Source: an uncultured Muribaculaceae bacterium (lineage in GTDB: Bacteria > Bacteroidota > Bacteroidia > Bacteroidales > Muribaculaceae). Taken from it: a DNA stretch of 53,543 nucleotides. Shown here piece after piece: positions 6,589 through 14,063 of the stretch; positions within the stretch are counted from its first letter, which is position 1, and each line of letters starts with the position of its first letter. A model generated the notes under the pieces. That model saw only the letters and a program-made list of their open reading frames with translations, was not told the DNA's origin and ran no database searches. Location of the stretch: assembly GCA_910586995.1 (NCBI GenBank), contig CAJUKZ010000012.1:1-53543 (forward strand), given 5' to 3'. Made by a program: the position numbers and the translations under genes.

Positions 6589-9135
6589 TCAGAACGTGAG
6601 GTTGAAGCCTACGCGGAGTCCTTGGTCGGGGAGTCCGGCCTGATGGCGGTAGCTCAGACGCCATACGTATTCGATCTCGAAGAAGTGGAAGATGTTTTCG
6701 ACTCCGGCCGATATCTCCATGTAGGGGCCTTGGCCGTTCATTCGTGTGGCTATGGCTTCGGCAGGGAAGCGGAAAAGGTCGGGATTGCTTCTTGGGTCGT
6801 TTTTTGAACTGAGGCGTCCCCAAAGGCCACGGAACTTGATGACCTCGCGCCATCCGAGGCGTTTGATCAGGGGTATATAGTTGAACAATGCACCGTGGGC
6901 GCGGTAGTACCAGTGCCATTCGACTGAACTGTCGAACAGGAATTCCATTGGGTTGAGCAGCGAGAAGCTTTCGCGCATCACCATATAGGATGTGTTGGCT
7001 ACGGGGGTGAGTAGCCCGGGGTAGGGGGTGCGACTCCACAGATGAGCGCCTTTGACGAGGAGGTCGAAGTGTCCCCATGCCGAGAGCCATATGCGCTGAC
7101 GGTAGCTGAGTTCGGTGCGGTTGAGGGCGAACATATTGTTGGCGAATCCGGCGGGCGAGATCGTATGGCGGAGGACTACTTCGGGAGCGTCCTGATTGAC
7201 CGGAATGCGTTCGTCTTTGGTCTGGATGTAGCGTTCGCCGGTGGCAATGCGTAGCTGGAGGTCGAAAAGGGTCTGTGTGTAATGGCTGTATGCCTTGCCG
7301 TGTCCGTCGACGAAGGGGACGTAGCGTGTGGCTTCCTGTCTTTCGAGTTCAGCGCCGGCCGAGAATGAGATGTGATTGTCCCACTCGTACATGAATTCAG
7401 CACGGCTGGACGCTTTGTAGTTGATCAGGTTGTCGTCGATGCGGTTCCATATGAGGAACAGGTTGTCGGCGTTGCTGAATATGAAGTTCTGTCCGAGGTG
7501 GTTGGTGTCGTATTTGTGGGAGATCCGTATGCTTCTGACCGGAAATTCGCGGGCGTGTCGTTTCTTGTCGATGAATGAGTATTCTGCCTCGGCGTTGTAT
7601 TTCCATTTGTGGTCTTTTGTGCCGTAGGCGAGGAATCCGCGCCCGAACCATCTCTTGCTGAGGTTCGCTGTGGTGACTGCACCTACACGGAATCGCCATC
7701 CTTCCACTGAGTTCTTGCTTACGAGCGACAGTATAGGTCCAAGGTCGACTTTGCTTTTGCCTGCTGCGGCTGTGGGTGCGTATCCGTCCGATACGGCCAT
7801 GAATACTTTCTCGGTCCAGAAGAAGAACGGCTTCTTGCGCAGCTCCTTCATGAGCTTGCTGACGGATGCTTCGCCTTTGGGAAGCTCGACCATGCGTGCT
7901 TTCTCCCAATAAAGGGAGTCGCGTGTGTCGGCATCGTCGGCGATGATGATGCTTCCGTGCGACCTGAATACTTCGGGGCGTGTCGACGGATTGAAGTTGT
8001 GGTCGTCGTATACGGTGTTGCGGCGCATGTAGAGTCCTTGCGATCCCATGAATTTCATCTCCACGACGAGGTCGTCGCGGGTCTTCAGACGGGATCCGTC
8101 GGGTGCGCGCTCGAATTCCTGGGAGAGGTAGAGTTTGTCTACGAAGTTGAGGTTGATTTTCTCGGGCACGCGCATCGACACTTTCTTTATAAACATTGTA
8201 GTGTCGGCCTCCGGGACATATACTTGTCCGACGAATCCCATTGTCTCGGATACGCGGGGCACGAAGGTGAGCACTATGCAGCGTTCGTCGCCAACCATGA
8301 CCGTGTCGGTGAGGTAGAATTTATAGAATTCGGGGGCTATGTTGGAGAGCGGGCTTACGAAGCGGTTGCGCATCAGCGGGATAGCATTCTGGTAGAGGTC
8401 TATCTCGCGTAGCAGGTCGTTGGTGACGCCTTCGAGCATCTGTGGGTCGATCAGTTCGTCGATGCCTTCGGAGCGGGTTGCTGTGACGTATTCCCGCTCG
8501 CCACGGTCGCTGCTGTAGTGGTATTCGGCTGTTTTTTCTTTAACAGAGAACGACAGTACGGGTTTGCCGCTGACCTCAGATGTGTCGACATGCTTGCGCA
8601 CGAATTCTTCGTTGAAGAACTTGGTGGAATCTTTGTCGGGCTTGAAATTGCTTATGCCCATTGTCATGCGCTCGTACTTGCGGTAGTTGTAGTCGTCGTG
8701 CAGCTTCTTGGGGTCGGTCATGTAGGCCGAATTCCTTATCTTGTTGACGAAATCGACAGCAGGGTTGTTCTTTTTTGAGTAGTGTTCTTTCTTTTTGGTG
8801 ACTACGAGTTCTTTCAGGGTGTAGTCCGATGGCTGGAGATGGACAGATACGAGGTTTATGGAGTTCTGTTTCAGCGGAATGACTTTCTTGTCGTAGCCTA
8901 ATGATGTCACGCTTAGTGAGCTGCACCCTTTGGGGATGCGTATTGTGAATGTGCCGTCGTCGCGCGACAGGACTCCTGTGGATGACCCTTCGGCGAGAAC
9001 AGAGGCCCATCCGATAGGCTCGAGTGTCACGGAATCGCGCACGATGCCCCTCAGTACCCATGATGCAGAGGCCGGAGCAGCCTGGGCAATTATAGCAAAC
9101 AGAAGACCGAATATCAGAGTGATGTATGTTCTCAT
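6589..9135 (-). CDS. DUF5686-family outer-membrane protein with carboxypeptidase-like domain
   Basis: An 848-residue exported protein. A signal peptide (about residues 1-24, ending APASA) precedes a carboxypeptidase-regulatory-like Ig fold at about 28-112 (GIVRDSVTLEPIGWASVLAEG ... GYDKKVIPL). The long remainder is a DUF5686-type beta-barrel with many alternating aromatic strands and a final strand ending LRVGFNLTF, typical of an outer-membrane C-terminus. The family is common in Bacteroidetes and its substrate is unknown to me. It lies downstream of the divergent CYTH gene and is not obviously co-transcribed with speA, which has its own promoter. Confidence 0.85.
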   Translation of the reverse strand: MRTYITLIFGLLFAIIAQAAPASASWVLRGIVRDSVTLEPIGWASVLAEGSSTGVLSRDDGTFTIRIPKGCSSLSVTSLGYDKKVIPLKQNSINLVSVHLQPSDYTLKELVVTKKKEHYSKKNNPAVDFVNKIRNSAYMTDPKKLHDDYNYRKYERMTMGISNFKPDKDSTKFFNEEFVRKHVDTSEVSGKPVLSFSVKEKTAEYHYSSDRGEREYVTATRSEGIDELIDPQMLEGVTNDLLREIDLYQNAIPLMRNRFVSPLSNIAPEFYKFYLTDTVMVGDERCIVLTFVPRVSETMGFVGQVYVPEADTTMFIKKVSMRVPEKINLNFVDKLYLSQEFERAPDGSRLKTRDDLVVEMKFMGSQGLYMRRNTVYDDHNFNPSTRPEVFRSHGSIIIADDADTRDSLYWEKARMVELPKGEASVSKLMKELRKKPFFFWTEKVFMAVSDGYAPTAAAGKSKVDLGPILSLVSKNSVEGWRFRVGAVTTANLSKRWFGRGFLAYGTKDHKWKYNAEAEYSFIDKKRHAREFPVRSIRISHKYDTNHLGQNFIFSNADNLFLIWNRIDDNLINYKASSRAEFMYEWDNHISFSAGAELERQEATRYVPFVDGHGKAYSHYTQTLFDLQLRIATGERYIQTKDERIPVNQDAPEVVLRHTISPAGFANNMFALNRTELSYRQRIWLSAWGHFDLLVKGAHLWSRTPYPGLLTPVANTSYMVMRESFSLLNPMEFLFDSSVEWHWYYRAHGALFNYIPLIKRLGWREVIKFRGLWGRLSSKNDPRSNPDLFRFPAEAIATRMNGQGPYMEISAGVENIFHFFEIEYVWRLSYRHQAGLPDQGLRVGFNLTF

Positions 9136-9178
9136 ATCAAGCAGGGGATGTACCTATAGAAAAGTCGTGTGGAATCGT

Positions 9179-9186
9179 TATCTTTG
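9179..9186 (+). promoter_or_regulatory. -7 box of the CYTH gene
   Basis: TATCTTTG 44 bp upstream of the ATG at 9230 is an exact TAnnTTTG match. A clear TTTG -33 is missing at the right distance. Confidence 0.5.
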
Positions 9187-9229
9187 CAAACGTCAATACC
9201 TGTGGAATATTATATTAAGAAAGTTATAT

Positions 9230-9709
9230 ATGGCTAAAGAAATAGAACATAAGTATCTTGTGAGAGACAATAGCTACGAGCGGGCGGCGACTTCGTCGGT
9301 GCGTATGATCCAAGGGTATCTGAGCCGGCGCAAGGAGGCGACTGTGCGTGTGCGTGTGGCTGGCGATGAGGCCTTTCTCACGGTCAAGGGCATTACTGCG
9401 GGGGCTGTGCGCGACGAATGGGAATATCCCGTGCCGAGGGAGGATGCCATGCAGATGCTTGGTTGCTGTACGGGCGGAATCATCGACAAGACACGGTATA
9501 TCGTCCCGTTCGGGGGACTGCGGTGGGAGGTGGACCGTTTTCATGGTCCTCTCGAGGGGCTTGTAGTGGCGGAGGTTGAATTGCCGACGGCGGATACCGT
9601 GTATGAGAAGCCTGCGTTTGTGGGCGAGGATGTGACGGGTGATGCGCGATACTATAATTCCGCTCTGGTCTCGGCTACAACTCCTCCGAGGGCTGATCGC
9701 GCAGAGTGA
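9230..9709 (+). CDS. CYTH-domain triphosphate-processing protein
   Basis: A 159-residue single-domain CYTH protein. The N-terminal EIEHKYLV (residues 4-11) is the ExExK motif that binds metal and the triphosphate in the CYTH tunnel. It is followed by IQGYLS, VRVRVAGDEAFLTVKG and EVDRFHGPLEGLVVAEVELP, the alternating charged strands of the fold. Family members hydrolyse inorganic triphosphate or thiamine triphosphate, or act as class IV adenylate cyclases; the short stand-alone form most often behaves as a tripolyphosphatase. The frame is open upstream to 8930, but the ATG at 9230, directly before EIEHK and downstream of a promoter box, is the natural start. Its 3' end overlaps the convergent rlmD by 35 bp. 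Confidence 0.9.
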   Translation: MAKEIEHKYLVRDNSYERAATSSVRMIQGYLSRRKEATVRVRVAGDEAFLTVKGITAGAVRDEWEYPVPREDAMQMLGCCTGGIIDKTRYIVPFGGLRWEVDRFHGPLEGLVVAEVELPTADTVYEKPAFVGEDVTGDARYYNSALVSATTPPRADRAE

Positions 9710-11105
9710 GCCTTACGACGTTCTCCACATGTTGTGTGTGGGGGAACATGTCGACGGGCTGTACGGCGTCGACGCGGTAGGCGCTGTCGAGCAATGCCAG
9801 ATCGCGTGCCTGTGTGGCCGGGTTGCAGCTTACGTATACTATGCGCCTCGGGCGTGCATTGAGGATGACCTGCACCACATCGCCATGCATGCCTGCGCGC
9901 GGTGGATCCACGATCATCACGTCGGGGCGTCCGTGGATTGCGATGAAGTCGTCGGTAAGCACGTCTTTCATGTCGCCGGCGAAGAATTCCGTGTTGCTGA
10001 TGCCGTTGACCTGTGAATTTACTTTTGCATCCTCTATTGCATCGGCTACGTATTCGATGCCTATGACTTTGCGTGCGCGACGGCTTACGAAGTTGGCGAT
10101 AGTGCCTGTGCCGGTGTATAGGTCGTAGACGAGTTCGTCGCCTTTGAGGCCGGCGAAGTCGCGGGCCACTTTATAGAGTTCGTATGCCTGGCGCGAATTG
10201 GTCTGGTAGAACGACTTAGGTCCTACACGGAATCTGAGGCCTTCCATCTCCTCCTCTATGTAAGGCTTGCCGCTATGGAGGATCACATCCTGGTCGGCTA
10301 TTGTGTCGTTGACCTTGAGGTTGACAACATACATCAGCGATGTGAGTTCGGGAAATTCGCGGCGCACGGCGTCGAGAGTGGCGCTTATAGCCTGCTGATC
10401 GTCTTGTCCGAACACTACCACTGCCATTGTCTCGCCTGTGGAGGCTATGCGTATCATCAGTGTGCGCAGCAGGCCGTGATTCTCGCGGAGGTCGTAAAAA
10501 CTCAGTCCGTTGTCGATGGCGAATTTTTTTACCATCAGACGCAGACGGTTGCCCAGGTCGTCCTGAAGATGGCAGCGCTCGATGTCAAGCACTTTGTCGA
10601 AGGCTCCGGAGATGTGGAATCCTGCGCCGTCGCGGTCGGTGAACTCTTCTCCGCTCTCAAGCTGCTGGCGTGTGAGCCAACGGCGGTTGGAGAATGTGTA
10701 CTCCATCTTGTTGCGGTATTCCCATATGGATTCCGAACCGAGGATGGGCGACACAGGAGGAAGCTCCACTTTGGCTATGCGCTCAAGGGCGTCTGTGACC
10801 TGCTCCTGCTTGCATTGCAGTTGGAAATCGTAGGGAAGGTGCTGCCAGCGGCATCCGCCGCAGACTGTGAAGTGGCTGCAACGGGGTTCGACCCTGATGG
10901 GCGAGGGTTTTTCGATGCGCTCGATCCTGCCCTCCGCATAGCTTTTTTTCTTGCGTGTGAGTTTGAGGGTGACTACGTCGCCGGGTGCACCGAAGGGGAT
11001 GAACGTGGCCATTCCGTCGATGCGGGCAATGCTGTTGCCTTCGGCGGCCACACCTGTGATCTCGATACCTTCGAGGGTGGGGAGTTCCTTGCGTTTGCGT
11101 GACAT
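9675..11105 (-). CDS. rlmD: 23S rRNA (uracil-5-)-methyltransferase, RumA/RlmD family
   Basis: A 476-residue SAM-dependent RNA m5U methyltransferase. An N-terminal TRAM domain (about residues 10-70) is followed by an iron-sulphur cluster motif (CSHFTVCGGCRWQHL), the methyltransferase fold (LVYDLYTGTGTIANFVS), IVDPPRAGMHGD, and the catalytic Cys in YVSCNPATQARDL. RlmD methylates U1939 of 23S rRNA in E. coli; Bacteroidetes homologues may act on U747 or both, so the exact site is unproven. The start is placed at 11105 (MSRKRKELP); an in-frame ATG 63 bp upstream adds a non-family extension. It follows trpB2 by 43 bp. Confidence 0.92.
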   Translation of the reverse strand: MSRKRKELPTLEGIEITGVAAEGNSIARIDGMATFIPFGAPGDVVTLKLTRKKKSYAEGRIERIEKPSPIRVEPRCSHFTVCGGCRWQHLPYDFQLQCKQEQVTDALERIAKVELPPVSPILGSESIWEYRNKMEYTFSNRRWLTRQQLESGEEFTDRDGAGFHISGAFDKVLDIERCHLQDDLGNRLRLMVKKFAIDNGLSFYDLRENHGLLRTLMIRIASTGETMAVVVFGQDDQQAISATLDAVRREFPELTSLMYVVNLKVNDTIADQDVILHSGKPYIEEEMEGLRFRVGPKSFYQTNSRQAYELYKVARDFAGLKGDELVYDLYTGTGTIANFVSRRARKVIGIEYVADAIEDAKVNSQVNGISNTEFFAGDMKDVLTDDFIAIHGRPDVMIVDPPRAGMHGDVVQVILNARPRRIVYVSCNPATQARDLALLDSAYRVDAVQPVDMFPHTQHVENVVRLTLRDQPSEEL

Positions 11106-11148
11106 CTGTTTTATAATGGGTTGATGTATATCTGTGTGGTGGGTTGTA

Positions 11149-12507
11149 CTATTTGTCCAGTGCCTCAAGGTTGCGTTCGATCTCCTGATCGCTGATGGAA
11201 TAGTTGGCCAGGTTGCCTGAATTATATTGGTCGTAGGAGGCCATGTCGATAAGTCCGTGGCCTGAGAGATTGAACAGTATTACTTTCTTTTCGCCGGTCT
11301 CCTTGCATTTAAGGGCTTCCCTTACGGTGGCGGCAATAGCGTGGCACGACTCGGGTGCGGGGATTATGCCTTCGGTGCGGGCAAACAGCACTCCGGCATC
11401 GAAGCTCTCGAGTTGTGGTATATCCACGGCTTCCATGAGTCCGTCCATGAGCAACTGCGACACTATGACTCCTGCGCCATGATAGCGGAGACCGCCGGCA
11501 TGGATGTTGGCGGGAGAGAAGTTGTGGCCGAGAGTGAACATAGGCAGCAGCGGTGTGTAGCCTGCTTCGTCGCCGAAGTCGTAGCGGAATTTGCCTCGGG
11601 TGAGTTTGGGGCATGATTCAGGTTCGGCTGCGATGAAACGTGTAGTCTTTCCGTCCTTGATGTTGTGGCGCATGAAGGGGAAAGCCAGTCCGCCGAAGTT
11701 AGAACCTCCGCCGAAGCATGCGATTACTATGTCGGGGTATTCTCCGGCCATCTCCATCTGCTTCTCGGCTTCAAGGCCGATTACTGTCTGGTGGAGTGTC
11801 ACGTGGCTCAGCACAGATCCGAGGGTGTACTTGCAGTTGGGTGTCATGCGGGCCAGTTCGATGGCCTCGGATATGGCAGTGCCGAGTGAGCCTTGGTAGT
11901 TGGGGCGTACGGTGAGGATGTCTTTTCCGGCGCGTGTCGACATAGATGGCGAGGGAGTGACCTGCGCTCCGAACACCTGCATCACGCTGCGCCTGTAGGG
12001 CTTCTGCTCGTATGAGATCTTCACCTGATAGACTGCGGCTTCAAGACCATAAACCTTAGCGGCGTAGGAGAGGGCAGCTCCCCATTGTCCCGCTCCGGTC
12101 TCGGTGGTGACATTGGTCACGCCTTCCTGCTTGCAATAATATGCCTGGGGGAGTGCGGAGTTGATCTTGTGCGAGCCTATCGGGCTGACGCTCTCGTTCT
12201 TGAAGTAGATATGTGCGGGAGTGCCGAGGGCTTCTTCAAGCCCATAGGCGCGCACTAATGGAGTGGAGCGGTAATATTTGTATTTTTCCCTTACGTCGTC
12301 AGGAATGTCGATCCATGCATCGGTCTGGTTCAGCTCCTGGTGGCAAAGCTCGCGGGCGAATACCGGATAGAGGTCTTCGGGGCGTAGCGGCTGGCGTGTT
12401 TCGGGATGTAACGGCGGCATTGGCTTGTTTACCATGTCGGCCTGGATATTGTACCATTGGCGCGGAATCTGTTCCTCGTCAAGAATATAGCGTTTGCGTT
12501 TGCTCAT
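11149..12507 (-). CDS. trpB2: TrpB2-type tryptophan synthase beta chain
   Basis: A 452-residue fold-II PLP enzyme of the TrpB2 group. The PLP lysine is K114 in SPIGSHKINSAL, the phosphate-binding loop is GGGSNFGG, and the TETGAGQWG segment is conserved. Length and the N-terminal extension (RQWYNIQADM) distinguish TrpB2 from the TrpA-bound TrpB1. The enzyme makes tryptophan from indole or phosphoserine/serine plus indole, usually without TrpA. No other trp gene is nearby, which fits a salvage role. The start at 12507 is chosen because the open frame upstream runs through the rpmH terminator hairpin. Confidence 0.93.
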   Translation of the reverse strand: MSKRKRYILDEEQIPRQWYNIQADMVNKPMPPLHPETRQPLRPEDLYPVFARELCHQELNQTDAWIDIPDDVREKYKYYRSTPLVRAYGLEEALGTPAHIYFKNESVSPIGSHKINSALPQAYYCKQEGVTNVTTETGAGQWGAALSYAAKVYGLEAAVYQVKISYEQKPYRRSVMQVFGAQVTPSPSMSTRAGKDILTVRPNYQGSLGTAISEAIELARMTPNCKYTLGSVLSHVTLHQTVIGLEAEKQMEMAGEYPDIVIACFGGGSNFGGLAFPFMRHNIKDGKTTRFIAAEPESCPKLTRGKFRYDFGDEAGYTPLLPMFTLGHNFSPANIHAGGLRYHGAGVIVSQLLMDGLMEAVDIPQLESFDAGVLFARTEGIIPAPESCHAIAATVREALKCKETGEKKVILFNLSGHGLIDMASYDQYNSGNLANYSISDQEIERNLEALDK

Positions 12508-12572
12508 GTAGTTTGATTTTGAAGCGTATTGCCGTATGGAGCTGAAAGAGATGTGCCGTGTTTGATTCCAAA

Positions 12573-12612
12573 CGCAACGAGGACAGGGTGTGAAGTCCCT
12601 GCCCTCGTTGCG
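12573..12612 (-). terminator. terminator hairpin of rpmH
   Basis: A 16-bp stem (CGCAACGAGG.CAGGG with CCCTG.CCTCGTTGCG, one G-U pair on the minus strand) with an 8-nt loop, 42 bp past the rpmH stop. Only three T residues follow. It also shows that coding sequence of trpB2 does not reach this far. Confidence 0.7.
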
Positions 12613-12653
12613 CATCATGGCTTGTAAAGCCCGTTAGATGTTGGCGGAGAAGC

Positions 12654-12809
12654 TTACTTGCTGGCGATGCTGTCGCTTACAGTGAGGCGCAGACGGCCTT
12701 TTGCGCGGCGGCGTGCAAGAACCTTGCGTCCGTTAGGGGTCGACATTCTTTCACGGAAGCCGTGCTTGTTAACTCTCTTTCTGTTAGAAGGTTGAAATGT
12801 TCTTTTCAT
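12654..12809 (-). CDS. rpmH: 50S ribosomal protein L34
   Basis: A 51-residue protein beginning MKRTFQPSNRKRVNKHGF and continuing RMSTPNGRKVLARRRAKGR, which is the complete L34 signature. L34 is a small, very basic large-subunit protein. The C-terminus LTVSDSIASK is slightly longer than in E. coli, as in other Bacteroidetes. It has an excellent promoter upstream and a hairpin terminator downstream. Neither rnpA nor dnaA, its neighbours in many bacteria, is adjacent. Confidence 0.97.
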   Translation of the reverse strand: MKRTFQPSNRKRVNKHGFRERMSTPNGRKVLARRRAKGRLRLTVSDSIASK

Positions 12810-12852
12810 TGCCGTATGATGTTTGTATTTATATTTTACACGATTCGGACTG

Positions 12853-12884
12853 CAAATTTAATTGTTTTTTTTCAAACTACCAAA
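12853..12884 (-). promoter_or_regulatory. promoter of rpmH
   Basis: Minus-strand -7 TAAATTTG (12853-12860) and -33 TTTG (12881-12884) with 20 bp between. This is one of the best promoter matches in the window, as expected for a ribosomal gene. Confidence 0.7.
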
Positions 12885-12903
12885 CGTTTATTGTTTGGTT
12901 TGT

Positions 12904-12960
12904 CAAGTAAACGTCGGTAAATAAGCAATGTGGGCCGGATGGTAGAGGGAATCGGTGTAT
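12904..12960. repeat. dispersed intergenic repeat, copy 1
   Basis: The sequence aagtaaacgtcggtaaataa, then gcaatgtgggccggatgg, recurs at 13823 and 15738. The end (gagggaatcggtgt) matches the end of the longer copy at 15738-15840, so this copy looks like that one with an internal deletion. It lies between rpmH and the GNAT gene. Confidence 0.85.
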
Positions 12961-13024
12961 ATTATAGAACATTTTTTGCAGGAATTAATAGCTCCTGAAT
13001 ATGACGTAATCCGGCATTATCAAT

Positions 13025-13537
13025 CTATTCCAATTCCATCATGTCGAAAAACATCAGGCATGTATGGTCGTTTTCTTCTTTTTGTGTCAACTTTACAAAA
13101 CCGTTCTTGCCATAAAAGCCTACTGCAGAGAGATAAGAGTCTACGGTTATGAATCTGAATGCGGAATAATTGCTGTTTGAGTCGAGCATATCTTTAATGA
13201 GGCTTATCAGCTTTGTGCCAATCTGTTGCCCCCTGTATTTAGATGAAACTGCGAGCCGGCCAATCTTGATGGCTGGGTAACTGCTGAATTTTTTGCCGAC
13301 GGGAAATCTGTTTTTAATTTTCTTCCATTGGTTATTGGAGACTTCCTGTTTGCTTATCTTGTCATTCAGCAGGCAGAAATAGGCTGCAATTATTCCGTTA
13401 TCCTCAAGTATAAATGAGGTTGCAATACGTTTGTTAAGGAAACCTTTGGCGTCCTCAATTAGAAAGTTGTTTAAGTCTTCGTCGCCGCAATCGAATTGTG
13501 CGAGTTCGGAATCAGCAGCCACACGGACGAGTTTCAT
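13025..13537 (-). CDS. GNAT acetyltransferase, probable toxin of a toxin-antitoxin pair
   Basis: A 170-residue GCN5-type acetyltransferase. The N-terminal FDCGDEDLNNFL (residues 15-26) resembles the start of TacT/AtaT-like toxins. Residues about 90-112 (IGRLAVSSKYRGQQIGTKLI) carry the acetyl-CoA binding loop Q/RxxGxG/A in the form RGQQIG. The C-terminal YGKNGFVKL is the usual GNAT end, where TacT-like toxins keep a catalytic Tyr. Toxins of this type acetylate aminoacyl-tRNA and stop translation; that is inference here. A 56-residue gene lies 1 bp upstream in the same operon, and a perfect inverted repeat covers the shared promoter. It is AT-richer than its housekeeping neighbours, consistent with transfer. 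Confidence 0.85.
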   Translation of the reverse strand: MKLVRVAADSELAQFDCGDEDLNNFLIEDAKGFLNKRIATSFILEDNGIIAAYFCLLNDKISKQEVSNNQWKKIKNRFPVGKKFSSYPAIKIGRLAVSSKYRGQQIGTKLISLIKDMLDSNSNYSAFRFITVDSYLSAVGFYGKNGFVKLTQKEENDHTCLMFFDMMELE

Positions 13538-13538
13538 C

Positions 13539-13709
13539 TTAGATACACAATGTTATCAATTTTTTTGCGTCTTTGACGGCTTCTTTTAGCCTTCGGGAAT
13601 TTTCTGCACGCTGCTCTTTCGTGAGGCTCTCAACCTGTCGCATCCTTTCCTCGAAGCGAACGGCATCCTCACCTGTCAAAATCGGGGTTTCTGCTATAGG
13701 TCTTGCCAT
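13539..13709 (-). CDS. small antitoxin-like protein of the GNAT module
   Basis: A 56-residue protein starting MARPIAETPILTGEDAVRFE, acidic in the first half and ending in a Lys/Arg-rich helix (RRLKEAVKDAKK). Its stop codon is separated from the GNAT start by one base. Short proteins beginning MARPI-ETP-L-G-DA-RF commonly precede GNAT genes in Bacteroidales, as I recall. By position and size it is the likely antitoxin and may also bind the operator at 13742-13774, though it lacks an obvious ribbon-helix-helix. It differs from the DUF1778 antitoxins that pair with TacT. Confidence 0.75.
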   Translation of the reverse strand: MARPIAETPILTGEDAVRFEERMRQVESLTKEQRAENSRRLKEAVKDAKKLITLCI

Positions 13710-13741
13710 GTCTTTTGTATTTTTTTGAGATTTAATTTATG

Positions 13742-13774
13742 CTTTGTACAAGGTTTTTAAGATCTTGTACAAAG
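13742..13774. promoter_or_regulatory. operator of the GNAT toxin-antitoxin operon
   Basis: CTTTGTACAAG (13742-13752) and CTTGTACAAAG (13764-13774) form a perfect 11-bp inverted repeat with an 11-bp spacer, so the centres are 22 bp apart. Each arm also contains the palindrome TTGTACAA. The promoter-proximal arm overlaps the -7 box at 13770-13777, so binding would block transcription, as expected for an autoregulated toxin-antitoxin unit. Confidence 0.75.
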
Positions 13775-13777
13775 ATA
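13770..13777 (-). promoter_or_regulatory. -7 box of the GNAT toxin-antitoxin operon
   Basis: Minus-strand TATCTTTG, an exact TAnnTTTG match, 60 bp upstream of the antitoxin ATG and overlapped by the operator. No good TTTG -33 is visible. Confidence 0.55.
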
Positions 13778-13822
13778 CAACAAATTTCTGAGATATTTGT
13801 CTTTCTTATTGATAAATATATG

Positions 13823-13853
13823 AAGTAAACGTCGGTAGATAAGCAATGTGGGC
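13823..13853. repeat. dispersed intergenic repeat, copy 2
   Basis: The sequence aagtaaacgtcggtagataa, then gcaatgtgggc, matches copy 1 except at one base and stops before the ggccggatgg end. It sits between the GNAT module and the HipBA module. The rest of 13854-14063 holds a hairpin and no convincing gene. Confidence 0.85.
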
Positions 13854-13976
13854 AGCGAGAATCCAGACCATAATCCAACTGTAGAGTCCAGACCGCATAA
13901 CAGAAATCATAAACGAGAATATAAACCTTCACGAAAAACGCAAACGAGCATAACACGTCTATATCCTATATTAAGG

Positions 13977-14013
13977 GCGAAGCGACCCAATAATGAGCCG
14001 CTTCGCTATTTTT
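13977..14013 (+). terminator. hairpin with T-run between the two toxin modules
   Basis: GCGAAGCG (13977-13984) and CGCTTCGC (13999-14006) form an 8-bp stem followed on the plus strand by TATTTTT. The T-run faces the plus direction although both flanking genes are on the minus strand. It may therefore end an unseen plus-strand transcript, or serve hipA without a T-run. Confidence 0.5.
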
Positions 14014-14063
14014 ACATAATATTGGCCGCCTACTGACTGCTGTCGTGTTCTTATTCTGTCTTA

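Noticed and set aside
10275..11102. 275-codon plus-strand open frame
   Set aside because: It is antisense to the well-supported rlmD and has no family features.
12508..12618. N-terminal extension of trpB2
   Set aside because: It runs through the rpmH terminator hairpin and has no family similarity; the ATG at 12507 is the natural start.
13848..14036. 62-codon plus-strand open frame between the toxin modules
   Set aside because: Low-complexity basic sequence with no start context, ending beyond a hairpin; a small RNA is more plausible than a protein.
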